NCBI RefSeq assembly: GCF_025144665.1
Contig: NZ_CP102294.1
Location: 682,001 to 746,000, forward strand
DNA length: 64,000 nucleotides
DNA from: Alistipes ihumii AP11
GTDB taxonomy: Bacteria > Bacteroidota > Bacteroidia > Bacteroidales > Rikenellaceae
Reading direction: 5' to 3'
Positions 18,949 through 27,944 of the stretch are shown here, in pieces (within the stretch, counting starts at the first letter, position 1; every line of letters begins with the position of its first letter). Below the pieces are notes generated by a model. That model was not told the DNA's origin. It made no database searches and saw nothing but the letters and a program-made list of their open reading frames with translations. Position numbers and translations under genes: made by a program.

Positions 18949-19009
18949 ACACAACACCACCGGAGCTAACACGCTAACCGACAGCATTTAGAAAAAAATA
19001 ATGAAATCA

Positions 19010-19040
19010 CTTGTATATATGACTTATTGTTGTATCTTTG
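19010..19040 (+). promoter_or_regulatory. Promoter of the dehydrogenase/aldolase operon
   Basis: The -33 box reads CTTG (19010-19013), followed after exactly 19 bp by the -7 box TATCTTTG (19033-19040). The -33 box lies inside another CTTGTA half-site (CTTGTATATATGAC, 19010-19023). A repressor bound there would block RNA polymerase. Confidence 0.7.
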
Positions 19041-19089
19041 CAGGGTAAAAGCACAAAACTAACTTTACAAAATACTAATCGAACAACTT

Positions 19090-20430
19090 ATGGCAACAGT
19101 AGTCATCATGCCGAAACAGGGTCAGTCCGTAGAGAGCTGCATCCTGACCGAATTCAAGAAGAAAAAAGGCGACTCCGTCGCGGTAGGCGACATTCTGTTC
19201 TCCTACGAGACGGACAAAGCCTCGTTCGAAGAAGCCGCCCAAGTGGCCGGCACGGTACTGGACGTATTTTTCGACAACGGGGACGAAATTCCCGTACTGA
19301 CGAACGTCATGGTAATCGGCAACGAAGGCGAGTCGACGGCCGAGTTCCGCCCGGGCGGCGAGACGGCTGCGCCGGCCGAGACACCCGCGCCCGCTCCGGC
19401 GGCAGCACCTGCAGCGGCTCCGGCAGCAGCGCCTGCGGCTCATGCCGAGACGACCGCCGCTCCGACCGGCGCTTCGTCGCCCGTTTCGCCCCGCGCCAAG
19501 ATGCTCGCGGCCAAGGAAGCCGTCAACGCATCGGCTTTGGCCGGATCGGGTCCTCACGGCCGCGTGATCGAGCGGGACGTGAAGGCCGCGCTGGAAGCCG
19601 CGCCGAAAACGACCCCGCTGGCCAAAGCTATCATGAAGGAAACGGGCGCTCCGCTGCCCGAGGCCGGAAGCGGTTTGGCCGGCATGGCCAAGGGTGCCGA
19701 CGTTGGCGCGCTGAAGAACCACGTCTATTCGTCGGACAGCGAGATCAAGCCGCTCTCGAACATGCGCAAGCTGATCGCCAAGGCAATGCACGCTTCGCTG
19801 CAGAACTCGGCCCAGCTGACGCACCACCTCGGCGCCGACGCCCGCCGCGTGCTGGCGCTGCGCGAGAAGGTCAAGAAAGCGATGGAAAACGGTTACCCGA
19901 CCAATATCACGCTGAACGACATGGTCTGCCTGGCCGTCATCAAGGCGCTGAAGAAATTCCCGCAGGTCAACGCTCACTTCTTGGGCGACAGCACCCGCAA
20001 CTTCTCGAAAGTGCACCTCGGACTGGCCGTCGATACCGAACGCGGCCTGATGGTTCCGGTGGTCAAGAACGCCGACGACCTGTCGATTCAGGGCCTCTCG
20101 AACCAGCTCAAGGAAGTGGCCAACGCCTGCAAGAAAGGATCGATCGATCCGGACCTGCTGTCGTCGGAGGCCGCCTCGTTCACCGTATCGAATTTGGGCA
20201 ACTACGGGGTCGAGGTCTTCACGCCGGTGATCAACCTGCCTCAGGTAGCCATTCTGGGTGTCAACACGATCGTGCCGCGGCCTAAGAATTTGGGCGGAGG
20301 CGTCTACGGTTTCGTTCCTTATATGGGTCTGAGTCTCACGTACGACCACCGCGCGCTGGACGGCGGCGAGGCGACCCGTTTCGTAAAGCAGATCGCCACG
20401 GAGATCGAAAACCTCGACTTCGAGCTTTAA
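19090..20430 (+). CDS. 2-oxoacid dehydrogenase E2, dihydrolipoamide acyltransferase
   Basis: 446 residues. Domain order: one lipoyl domain (1-80) with the lipoyl lysine K43 in YETDKASFEE, an alanine/proline-rich linker (about 95-125), a peripheral subunit-binding domain (about 134-172, SPRAKMLAAK to GPHGRVIERD), and the acyltransferase core with the catalytic YDHRALDGG (H420). The core transfers the acyl group from lipoyl-lysine to CoA. E2 leads the operon, 122 bp before E3, an order unlike the usual E1-E2-E3. The substrate cannot be assigned: pyruvate, acetoin-type ketones and branched 2-oxoacids are all possible. A housekeeping pyruvate role would be unexpected in an anaerobe that normally uses pyruvate:ferredoxin oxidoreductase. 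Confidence 0.93.
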   Translation: MATVVIMPKQGQSVESCILTEFKKKKGDSVAVGDILFSYETDKASFEEAAQVAGTVLDVFFDNGDEIPVLTNVMVIGNEGESTAEFRPGGETAAPAETPAPAPAAAPAAAPAAAPAAHAETTAAPTGASSPVSPRAKMLAAKEAVNASALAGSGPHGRVIERDVKAALEAAPKTTPLAKAIMKETGAPLPEAGSGLAGMAKGADVGALKNHVYSSDSEIKPLSNMRKLIAKAMHASLQNSAQLTHHLGADARRVLALREKVKKAMENGYPTNITLNDMVCLAVIKALKKFPQVNAHFLGDSTRNFSKVHLGLAVDTERGLMVPVVKNADDLSIQGLSNQLKEVANACKKGSIDPDLLSSEAASFTVSNLGNYGVEVFTPVINLPQVAILGVNTIVPRPKNLGGGVYGFVPYMGLSLTYDHRALDGGEATRFVKQIATEIENLDFEL

Positions 20431-20551
20431 GCCGAAACGGTGCGACGCTTCGCGGATTTTGAATTCCATGCCACGCTCCGCGGAACCCGCATCGCGGGAA
20501 TCCCTCGGCGGACGGGCATATAAAGCGAAAAACTTCTAATCTGAAATAAAA

Positions 20552-21916
20552 ATGATCGATTTAGCAATTATCGGCGGAGGTCCCGGAGGCTACGTGGCTG
20601 CGGAACGCGCCGGAGCCAAAGGGCTGAACGTCGTGCTGTTCGAGAAACGCGAACTGGGCGGCGTATGCCTCAACGAAGGCTGCATCCCGACCAAGACGCT
20701 GCTTTACAGCGCGAAAGTCTACGACTACGCCAAGCACGGCGACAAGTACGGAGTGAGCGCGCCGGGAGCGACGTTCGATTTCGGCAAGATCGTCGAGCGC
20801 AAGAATAAGGTAGTCAAGAAGCTCGTCGGAGGCGTCGGCTCGGCCATGAAAGCCAACAAGGTACGCGTCGTGCGGGGCGAGGCGAAAGTCAAAGGACGTT
20901 CGCAGAACGGCATCGAGATCGAATGCGCGGGCGAAACGTTCTATGCGGTGAACCTGCTGCTCTGCACGGGATCGGAGGCATTCGTGCCGCCCATTCCGGG
21001 CGTTAAGGAGGCCGGCGATATCATCGTGACGAACCGCGAAATCCTCGATCTGAAGGAGCAACCCAAATCACTGGTAATCATCGGCGGAGGTGTGATCGGC
21101 ATGGAGTTCGCCAGCTTCTTCAACAGTCTCGGCACCGAAGTGACCGTCGTCGAGATGCTGCCGAAGATTCTCGGCGGACTGGACGGCGAAATCAGCGCCA
21201 TGCTGCAGGACATCTATGCCAAGAAGGGTATCAAGTTCAACCTCAACTGCAAGGTGACCGAAATCCGCGGCAACGAGGTAGTCTATGTCGACAAGGACGG
21301 GCAGACGCTGTCGGCCAAAGGCGACAAGATCCTGATGAGCGTCGGCCGCCGCGCCGTAACGGCAGGACTCGGTCTGGAAAACCTCGGCATCGAGATGAAC
21401 CGGGGAGCCGTCAAGGTCGACGACAAGATGCGCACGAACGCTCCGAACGTCTTCGCCGCAGGAGATATCACCGGGTTCTCGATGCTGGCCCACACGGCCA
21501 GCCGCGAGGGCGAGGTCGTCGTCAACAACCTGACGGGCCGCGCGGACCGGATGCGCTACAACGCGATTCCGGGCGTAGTCTACACGAATCCCGAGGTGGC
21601 CGGCGTCGGTCTGACTGAAGAGCAGGCCAAGGCCGAGGGAATCGAATACAAGATCGCCAAGCTGCCGATGGCCTACGCGGGTCGCTTCGTCGCCGAGAAC
21701 GAAGGCGGCGCAGGCCTGTGCAAGGTGATCGTCGGCGCGAAGTACGGCGAGGTGCTGGGCGTGCACATGCTCGGCAATCCGTGCAGCGAAATCATTTACG
21801 GCGCCTGCATGGCCATCGAGCAGGAAATGACGCTCAAGGAGATGCAGGAGGTGGTGTTCCCCCACCCGACCGTTTCCGAGATTTTCAAAGAAACCGTCTT
21901 TTCATTCAACGAGTAA
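20552..21916 (+). CDS. lpdA: Dihydrolipoamide dehydrogenase (E3)
   Basis: 454 residues, full length for this flavoprotein. FAD motif GGGPGGYVAAE at 8-18, redox-active pair C39/C44 in GGVCLNEGCIPTKT, NAD motif IIGGGVIGMEFASF, second FAD motif VFAAGDITG, and the dimer-interface catalytic HPTVSE (H about 438). It reoxidises dihydrolipoyl groups of E2 and forms NADH. It lies between E2 and the fused E1, so all three components are made from one transcript. There is no lipoyl domain at the N terminus, in contrast to some acetoin dehydrogenase E3 proteins. Confidence 0.95.
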   Translation: MIDLAIIGGGPGGYVAAERAGAKGLNVVLFEKRELGGVCLNEGCIPTKTLLYSAKVYDYAKHGDKYGVSAPGATFDFGKIVERKNKVVKKLVGGVGSAMKANKVRVVRGEAKVKGRSQNGIEIECAGETFYAVNLLLCTGSEAFVPPIPGVKEAGDIIVTNREILDLKEQPKSLVIIGGGVIGMEFASFFNSLGTEVTVVEMLPKILGGLDGEISAMLQDIYAKKGIKFNLNCKVTEIRGNEVVYVDKDGQTLSAKGDKILMSVGRRAVTAGLGLENLGIEMNRGAVKVDDKMRTNAPNVFAAGDITGFSMLAHTASREGEVVVNNLTGRADRMRYNAIPGVVYTNPEVAGVGLTEEQAKAEGIEYKIAKLPMAYAGRFVAENEGGAGLCKVIVGAKYGEVLGVHMLGNPCSEIIYGACMAIEQEMTLKEMQEVVFPHPTVSEIFKETVFSFNE

Positions 21917-21947
21917 CCAGAAAAATAACCTTTAAAACTTACGTATT

Positions 21948-24428
21948 ATGCCTAAGTCGCAATATATCGATCCTACGCAAATGCGGAAACCGGGCGAGAT
22001 CACGTTCACGCCGATTCCCGTCAATCAGTACAACAAGACGGTCAAGGACGAGCTCAAGGCCAAGCATTTCACCAAGGACGACCTGAAGCGGATCTACCGC
22101 GACATGGTCGTGATCCGCGAGTTCGAGACGATGCTGCAGCTCGTCAAGACGACCGGAGGATACAACGGCGTCGAGTACAACAACCCGGGCCCCGCCCACC
22201 TGTCGGCCGGTCAGGAAGCCGCAGCCGTCGGCATGGCCTACATGCTCGACATCAACGACTTCATTTTCGGATCGCACCGCAGCCACGGCGAAATTCTCGC
22301 CAAGGGTCTGCGCGCGATCGAGCTGCTGGACGACAAGAGCCTCGAGAAGATCATGAACGAGTTTTGGGACGGCGCCACCGTAAACGTCGCCAAGAAGGCG
22401 TTCAAGGGCGGCACGACCAAAGAGCTGGGTATCCGCTTCCTGCTCTACGGGGCGCTGGCCGAGGTATTCGCCCGCACGACCGGATTCAACAAGGGTCTGG
22501 GCGGCAGTATGCACACGTTCTTCACGCCGTTCGGCATCTATCCGAACAACGCGATCGTGGGCGGCAGCGGCAGCATCGCCGTGGGCGCAGCCCTCTATAA
22601 GAAAGTGAACCGCAAGCCGGGCATCGTCGTAGCCAACCTGGGCGACGCGTCGATGGCCCGCGGTCCGGTGTGGGAAGGCATGACCTTCGCCGCGATGGAT
22701 CAGTTCAAGCAACTGTGGTCGGACGAGATGAAAGGCGGCCTGCCGGTAATCATCAACATCATGGACAATCAGTACGGCATGGGCGGACAGACTCGCGGCG
22801 AGACGATGGGCTTCGACTTCGCGGCCCGTATCGGTGCCGGCGTCAACCCGGCCCAGATGCACGCCGAGCGCGTCGACGGCTACAATCCGCTGGCCGTAAT
22901 CGACTGCTACCGCCGCAAGAAAGCGATCCTCGAGAAGGAAAAGGACGGCCCCGTGCTGATCGACGTGCTGACCTACCGTTATAGCGGCCACTCGCCCTCC
23001 GACGCCTCGTCGTACCGCACGAAAGAGGAAATCGAGGCATGGGAGGCTCAGGACTGCATCGTAGCATTCGGCAAGGAGCTGATCGCCGCCGGCGTGGCTA
23101 CGCAGGCCGATCTGGACGCCATGACCAAGGAAATCAAGGATATCATGTTCGAGACCTTCAAGCTGGCCATCGACGACGAGCTGTCGCCGCGCATGGACCT
23201 GCACAAGGAGCCCGAACTGCTGGGCACGATGATGTTCTCGAACCAGTCGATCGACTCGCTGTCGGACGCCAAGCCCGACGTGAACCATCCGATGAGCGAG
23301 AATCCCCGCGTGCAGCAGATCGCCAAGAAAGAGCGCTTCGCGTTCGACAAGGACGGCAAGCCGTTCTCGAAGATGAAGCAGTTCCAGCTGCGCGACGGTA
23401 TCTTCGAGGCGATCATCGACCGCTTCTACAAGGATGCCTCGCTGATCGCCTACGGCGAGGAGAACCGCGACTGGGGCGGCGCGTTCGCCGTCTACCGCGG
23501 CCTGACCGAGGCGCTGCCGTACCACCGCCTGTTCAATGCCCCGATCGCCGAAGCGGCCATCATCGGCACGGCGATCGGATACGCCATGTGCGGCGGTCGC
23601 GTGATTCCCGAGATCATGTACTGCGACTTCCTCGGCTGCTGCGGCGACGAGGTGTTCAACCAGCTGCCCAAGTGGCAGGCCATGAGCGGCAACATTCTGA
23701 AAATGCCGGTCGTAGTCCGCGTTTCGGTCGGATCGAAATACGGCGCTCAGCACTCGCAGGACTGGACCTCGCTCGCGGCTCACATTCCCGGCCTGAAGGT
23801 CGTGTTCCCGGTTACTCCGTATGACGCGAAGGGTCTGATGAACGCCGCGCTGCAAGGAACCGACCCGGTGATCTTCTTCGAGAGCCAGCGTATCTACGAC
23901 GTGGGAGAGCAGTTCCACGAAGGCGGCGTGCCGGAAGGCTACTACGAGATTCCGCTCGGCGAGCCCGACATCAAGCGCGAGGGCAAGGACATCACGATCC
24001 TGACGATCGGCGCCACGCTCTACCGCGCGCTCGAGGCGGCCAAAGTGCTCGAGGAGAAATACGGCATGAGCGCCGAAGTGATCGACGCCCGTTCGCTCGT
24101 TCCGTTCAACTACGAGAAGGTGCTCGCTTCGGTCAAGAAGACCGGCCGCATCGTGATCGCCGGCGACGCGACGGCCCGCGGATCGTTCCTGAACGATCTG
24201 GCACGCAACGTCAACGAGCTGGCGTTCGACTATCTGGACGCACCGGCCGTCGTACTCGGTTCGCGCGACTGGATCACGCCGGCCTATGAGCTGGAATACG
24301 CTTTCTTCCCGCAGGTGGACAGCTTCATCGACATCATCCACGAGAAGATCGTTCCGCTGCCCGGGCACGTTCCGACGCGCAACTTCACCGAGGCCGAACA
24401 GATCCGACGCGCCAAGGAGGGTATCTAA
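21948..24428 (+). CDS. 2-oxoacid dehydrogenase E1, fused alpha and beta subunits
   Basis: 826 residues made of an E1-alpha half (about 50-400) and an E1-beta half (about 460-826) in one chain. The thiamine diphosphate motif begins GDAS at 232 and ends at MDNQYG (N274). The beta half has [11 protein letters not shown], the AQHSQD loop and [19 protein letters not shown], closest in style to pyruvate/acetoin dehydrogenase beta subunits. E1 decarboxylates or cleaves the substrate and acylates the lipoyl group of E2. Fused E1 proteins are known for branched-chain or general 2-oxoacid complexes in Bacteroidetes and other groups. It starts 31 bp after E3. Its substrate is the key unknown of the operon. 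Confidence 0.92.
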   Translation: MPKSQYIDPTQMRKPGEITFTPIPVNQYNKTVKDELKAKHFTKDDLKRIYRDMVVIREFETMLQLVKTTGGYNGVEYNNPGPAHLSAGQEAAAVGMAYMLDINDFIFGSHRSHGEILAKGLRAIELLDDKSLEKIMNEFWDGATVNVAKKAFKGGTTKELGIRFLLYGALAEVFARTTGFNKGLGGSMHTFFTPFGIYPNNAIVGGSGSIAVGAALYKKVNRKPGIVVANLGDASMARGPVWEGMTFAAMDQFKQLWSDEMKGGLPVIINIMDNQYGMGGQTRGETMGFDFAARIGAGVNPAQMHAERVDGYNPLAVIDCYRRKKAILEKEKDGPVLIDVLTYRYSGHSPSDASSYRTKEEIEAWEAQDCIVAFGKELIAAGVATQADLDAMTKEIKDIMFETFKLAIDDELSPRMDLHKEPELLGTMMFSNQSIDSLSDAKPDVNHPMSENPRVQQIAKKERFAFDKDGKPFSKMKQFQLRDGIFEAIIDRFYKDASLIAYGEENRDWGGAFAVYRGLTEALPYHRLFNAPIAEAAIIGTAIGYAMCGGRVIPEIMYCDFLGCCGDEVFNQLPKWQAMSGNILKMPVVVRVSVGSKYGAQHSQDWTSLAAHIPGLKVVFPVTPYDAKGLMNAALQGTDPVIFFESQRIYDVGEQFHEGGVPEGYYEIPLGEPDIKREGKDITILTIGATLYRALEAAKVLEEKYGMSAEVIDARSLVPFNYEKVLASVKKTGRIVIAGDATARGSFLNDLARNVNELAFDYLDAPAVVLGSRDWITPAYELEYAFFPQVDSFIDIIHEKIVPLPGHVPTRNFTEAEQIRRAKEGI

Positions 24429-24533
24429 GGACCTGTAACGGGCTTCATCTTCAGACAAAAGGTCGCATAGATATTCAACAAATGTCCGTGTGGCCTTTTG
24501 TCACTTTCTACCATTCAACCGAAAAACGAACCT

Positions 24534-25721
24534 ATGGATTCAACGAAAAGAAACAAGATCGAGGCGGTCAATGTCAACGCCCATCTGCATACGCCCTACT
24601 CGTTCAGCGCGTTCGACAAGCTGACCGACGCGCTCGACAGGGCCGTGGCCGAAAACGTCCGCGTCGTCGGCGTCAACGACTTCTATTCGATGGACGGCTA
24701 CAAGGAGTGGAACGACGGATGCCGCAGCCGGAAGCTGTTCCCGTTGTTCAACATCGAGTTCATCAGCCTCCAGCAACAGGATCAGGCCGCCGGCGTACGG
24801 GTCAACGACCCGAACAATCCGGGCCGCACCTACCTCAGCGGCAAGGGCCTCGCCTATCCGGTCGAACTGGCCGAGCCGTACGCCTCGCAGCTGGCCGCGG
24901 TGCGTGCCGAGTCGAACGCTCAGGTCGAAACGATGTGCGGCAAGCTGAACGACGTACTTCGTTCGTACGATGCAGGATTCGAGCTCGACTTCAAGGAAAT
25001 CGAGCGGACGCTGACCAAAGGATCGATCCGCGAGCGTCACTTGGCCAAGGCGTTGCGTCTGGCCGCATACGAGCACCTCAAAAACGAGCCGAAAGCGATC
25101 GCCGCCTTCTTCGAGAAGATTTTCGGCGGCAAGCCGCTCAAATCGGACGTAGCCGACCACGCGGCCGTCGAGAACGAGATCCGGGGCAACCTGCTCAAGG
25201 CGGGAGGCGCGGCCTTCGTGCCCGAGGACCCCAAGGCGTTCCTGCCTATGGAGACCGTCCGCAAGATCATTCTGGCGGCGGGAGGTATCCCGACCTATCC
25301 GTTTCTGGCCGACGACGCGAAGGGCGGCTTCACCGACTTCGAGCAGGACGTCGTGAAAACGGCCGAGACGCTCCGCGAGCGCGGCATTTTCTCGGTCGAG
25401 TTCATCACGACGCGCAACAGCGTGGAGGTGCTCGAAAAATACGCAGGCTACCTGCACGACAACGGGTTCGTCGTCACGTTCGGTTCGGAGCACAATACGC
25501 CCGCGATGGAGCCGATCGAGCTTTTCGCCCGGGGCGGAGCTCCCCTGACCGAGCGGCTCAAGTACATCAACTACTGCGGCGCGTGCGTCGTGGCGGCCCA
25601 TCAGGACATCGTAGCCAGCGGCATGCAGGGCTACGTCGACAGCCGGGGTAAGGCCGACATCGACAAGCGCGACGAATACATCAAGCACGGCGACAGCGTA
25701 ATCAAGGCGGCCATCCGGTAA
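24534..25721 (+). CDS. PHP-domain metal-dependent hydrolase-like protein
   Basis: 395 residues from the ATG at 24534; the frame is open upstream but lacks homology there. The N terminus has the PHP metal motif HLHTPYSF (H17, H19), followed by VVGVNDFYSMDGY. Near the C terminus FGSEHNTPAMEP and CVVAAHQDIV supply further possible metal ligands. PHP proteins include histidinol-phosphatase and other phosphoesterases, and none with this exact layout is known to me. A large insertion (about 75-215) separates the metal motifs. Embedded between E1 and the aldolase genes, it may act on a phosphorylated intermediate; that is inferred only. Confidence 0.75.
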   Translation: MDSTKRNKIEAVNVNAHLHTPYSFSAFDKLTDALDRAVAENVRVVGVNDFYSMDGYKEWNDGCRSRKLFPLFNIEFISLQQQDQAAGVRVNDPNNPGRTYLSGKGLAYPVELAEPYASQLAAVRAESNAQVETMCGKLNDVLRSYDAGFELDFKEIERTLTKGSIRERHLAKALRLAAYEHLKNEPKAIAAFFEKIFGGKPLKSDVADHAAVENEIRGNLLKAGGAAFVPEDPKAFLPMETVRKIILAAGGIPTYPFLADDAKGGFTDFEQDVVKTAETLRERGIFSVEFITTRNSVEVLEKYAGYLHDNGFVVTFGSEHNTPAMEPIELFARGGAPLTERLKYINYCGACVVAAHQDIVASGMQGYVDSRGKADIDKRDEYIKHGDSVIKAAIR

Positions 25722-25799
25722 GACCGGCCGTCGCGTGAACGAAGCCCGGCAGGGTCATCCTGCCGAAGCGAAACGCAATCATTAACAACCGAAAAGAAA

Positions 25800-27758
25800 A
25801 TGAAAGAGATAGAACAACTGATCGAAATATCGCGCAAGTACGGCCGCGACAGCCGCTACGTGATCGCGGGAGGCGGCAACACCTCGTACAAGAATGCCGA
25901 CAAGCTGTGGGTCAAGGCCAGCGGATGCGCGCTGGCGACGATCACCGAAGACGGCTTCGCCGTGCTGGACCGCAAGAAACTGAACGTCATCCCGGAAAAA
26001 ACCTACCCGGCGGATACGGCCGCGCGCGAGGAGGAAGTCAAGAACGACCTGGCGGCCGCATGCATCACGAAGGACCGCCGCCCGTCGGTCGAGACCTCGA
26101 TGCACAACGCGCTGAGCGCCGCGTTCATCGTCCATCTGCATCCGACGATGGTCAACGGCCTGATGTGCGGACAGAACGCCGAGGCCGAAACGGCCCGCCT
26201 GTTCGGCGACGAGGCCGTATATATCCCGTATACCGATCCGGGATACGTGCTGTTCAAGGAAGTGGACGACCGGATCAAAGCCTACAAGGCCAAATTCGGC
26301 AAGGAACCCGCCATTCTGCTGCTGCAGAATCACGGCATCTTCGTCGGCGCCGACACGACGGCCGAGGTCGAAGCCATTTACGACCGCGTGCTCTCGACGA
26401 TCGAGAAGGCGGCCGGCGTATCGCTGCCCGAAGGCGACAAGCCGGTATGCGACTGCGTGCAGGAAGTGCTCCCGGCTATCCGCATGATGCTCAGCAAGCA
26501 AGGAATCAAGACGCTCCGCGTCCGCAACAACGCGCTGATCGAGCGTTATGCCTCGTCCGAAAGCGAATATGCGAAAGTTGCGGCGCCCTTCTCGCCCGAC
26601 GCGATCGTCTACTGCAAGTCGAAATACATCTATCTCGCCGCCGCCGATAAGCAAGCGCTGCTCGAGCAGGCCCAAACACAGATCGAGCAATACGTCGCAG
26701 CGAACGGCTATACGCCGAAGGTGCTGCTCATCAAGGGTATCGGCTTGGTGGCGGTCGGCGACAACGCCGCAGGCTGCGACATTATTCTGGACGTGTACGA
26801 GGACATGATGAAGATCGCCGCGATCGCCCAGTCGTTCGGAGGCGAGCACCCGATGACCCAGCGCCAGATCGACTTCATCGACAACTGGGAAGTGGAAAAT
26901 TATCGCCGCAAGGTCAGCGCGGGCGGCGCATCGGGACGCGTCGAGAACAAGACGATCATCGTGACCGGAGCCGCTCAGGGCTTCGGCGAGGGCATCGCCC
27001 GCTGCCTGATCCAGCAGGGAGCCAATATCGTCGTGGCAGACCTGAACGAGACGGTCGGAGCGGCGACGGCCGAGCGACTCAACGGCATGGCCCGGAGCAA
27101 CCGCGCCATCTTCGTTAAGACGAACGTAGCCGACACGGAGAGCCTGCGCAACCTGATCCACGAGACGGTTTGCCGCTTCGGCGGACTGGACGTGTTCGTC
27201 AGCAACGCGGGCGTGCTGCGCGCAGGCGGGTTGGAGGAAATGACTCCGGAAAACTTCGAGTTCGTCACGAAAATCAACTACAACGCCTACTTCTACTGCG
27301 CTCAGGCCGCATCGCGCGTGATGAAGCTCCAGAACAAGTATGCCGAGGACAACTACGGCGATATCATTCAGATCAACTCCAAATCGGGCTTGCGCGGCTC
27401 GAAAGCCAACTTCGCCTACGCCGGCGGCAAGTTCGGCGGCGTGGGTCTCACGCAGTCGTTCGCGCTGGAATTGGCGCCGTTCCGCATCAAGGTCAACGCG
27501 GTCTGCCCGGGCAATTTCTACGAGGGGCCGCTGTGGTCGAACCCCGAGAACGGCTTGTTCCTGCAATATCTGCACGCAGGAAAGGTCCCGGGAGCCAAAA
27601 CGGTCGAAGATGTCCGAAAGTACTACATGGACCAAGTGCCGATGCGCAAGGGAACCGGCCCGGAAGACGTCACCAAGGCCGTGCTGTACCTGATCGAGCA
27701 GACCTGCGAAACGGGTCAGGCCGTGCCGGTGACCGGCGGGCAGGTGATGCTGAGCTAA
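25800..27758 (+). CDS. Bifunctional class II aldolase / short-chain dehydrogenase (RhaE/RhaW-like)
   Basis: 652 residues. The N-terminal class II aldolase domain (about 1-230) has AGGGNTSYKN, the metal-binding VHLHP and QNHG, as in fuculose/rhamnulose-phosphate aldolases. The C-terminal SDR domain (about 385-652) has TGAAQGFGEGIA (NAD motif from T389) and the catalytic pair Y540/K544 in YAGGKFG, with NSKSG providing the serine. Such fusions cleave L-rhamnulose 1-phosphate to dihydroxyacetone phosphate and L-lactaldehyde and oxidise the latter to lactate. It follows the PHP gene by 78 bp and is followed by a strong hairpin. Rhamnose or fucose catabolism is the best guess. Confidence 0.87.
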   Translation: MKEIEQLIEISRKYGRDSRYVIAGGGNTSYKNADKLWVKASGCALATITEDGFAVLDRKKLNVIPEKTYPADTAAREEEVKNDLAAACITKDRRPSVETSMHNALSAAFIVHLHPTMVNGLMCGQNAEAETARLFGDEAVYIPYTDPGYVLFKEVDDRIKAYKAKFGKEPAILLLQNHGIFVGADTTAEVEAIYDRVLSTIEKAAGVSLPEGDKPVCDCVQEVLPAIRMMLSKQGIKTLRVRNNALIERYASSESEYAKVAAPFSPDAIVYCKSKYIYLAAADKQALLEQAQTQIEQYVAANGYTPKVLLIKGIGLVAVGDNAAGCDIILDVYEDMMKIAAIAQSFGGEHPMTQRQIDFIDNWEVENYRRKVSAGGASGRVENKTIIVTGAAQGFGEGIARCLIQQGANIVVADLNETVGAATAERLNGMARSNRAIFVKTNVADTESLRNLIHETVCRFGGLDVFVSNAGVLRAGGLEEMTPENFEFVTKINYNAYFYCAQAASRVMKLQNKYAEDNYGDIIQINSKSGLRGSKANFAYAGGKFGGVGLTQSFALELAPFRIKVNAVCPGNFYEGPLWSNPENGLFLQYLHAGKVPGAKTVEDVRKYYMDQVPMRKGTGPEDVTKAVLYLIEQTCETGQAVPVTGGQVMLS

Positions 27759-27768
27759 ACCGGGTATC

Positions 27769-27803
27769 CGCCCCGGCTTCCGGCACGGAGAGAAGCCGGG
27801 GCG
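27769..27803 (+). terminator. Hairpin after the bifunctional aldolase gene
   Basis: A 12-bp perfect stem (CGCCCCGGCTTC and complement) with an 11-base loop, 11 bp past the stop. No T-run follows, so it may attenuate rather than fully end transcription. Confidence 0.5.
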
Positions 27804-27876
27804 AATGCTTAACGATTCGATAACGCGATTCCGACACATATCGCAGCAAAAATTCGCACGGAACGAATATAATGCA

Positions 27877-27884
27877 TATCTTTG
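27877..27884 (+). promoter_or_regulatory. Internal -7 box TATCTTTG upstream of the reductase gene
   Basis: Exact TAnnTTTG match 61 bp before the next ATG and after the preceding hairpin. It suggests that the last three genes can be transcribed separately. No -33 TTTG at 19 bp. Confidence 0.5.
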
Positions 27885-27944
27885 CGGGAAAATTCGGATG
27901 TTTCATGTGAAGCCTTGCTGCAAAACTCTTAAAACCAAAAACAC

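Noticed and set aside
19369-19445. Alanine/proline-coding low-complexity DNA in the E2 gene, looking like a tandem repeat
   Set aside because: It is the flexible linker between lipoyl and subunit-binding domains, normal for E2.
21939-27839. Minus-strand frames of 839 and 685 codons opposite E1 and the aldolase/SDR gene
   Set aside because: The plus strand carries complete enzyme families there; the opposite frames are by-products of GC-biased codons.
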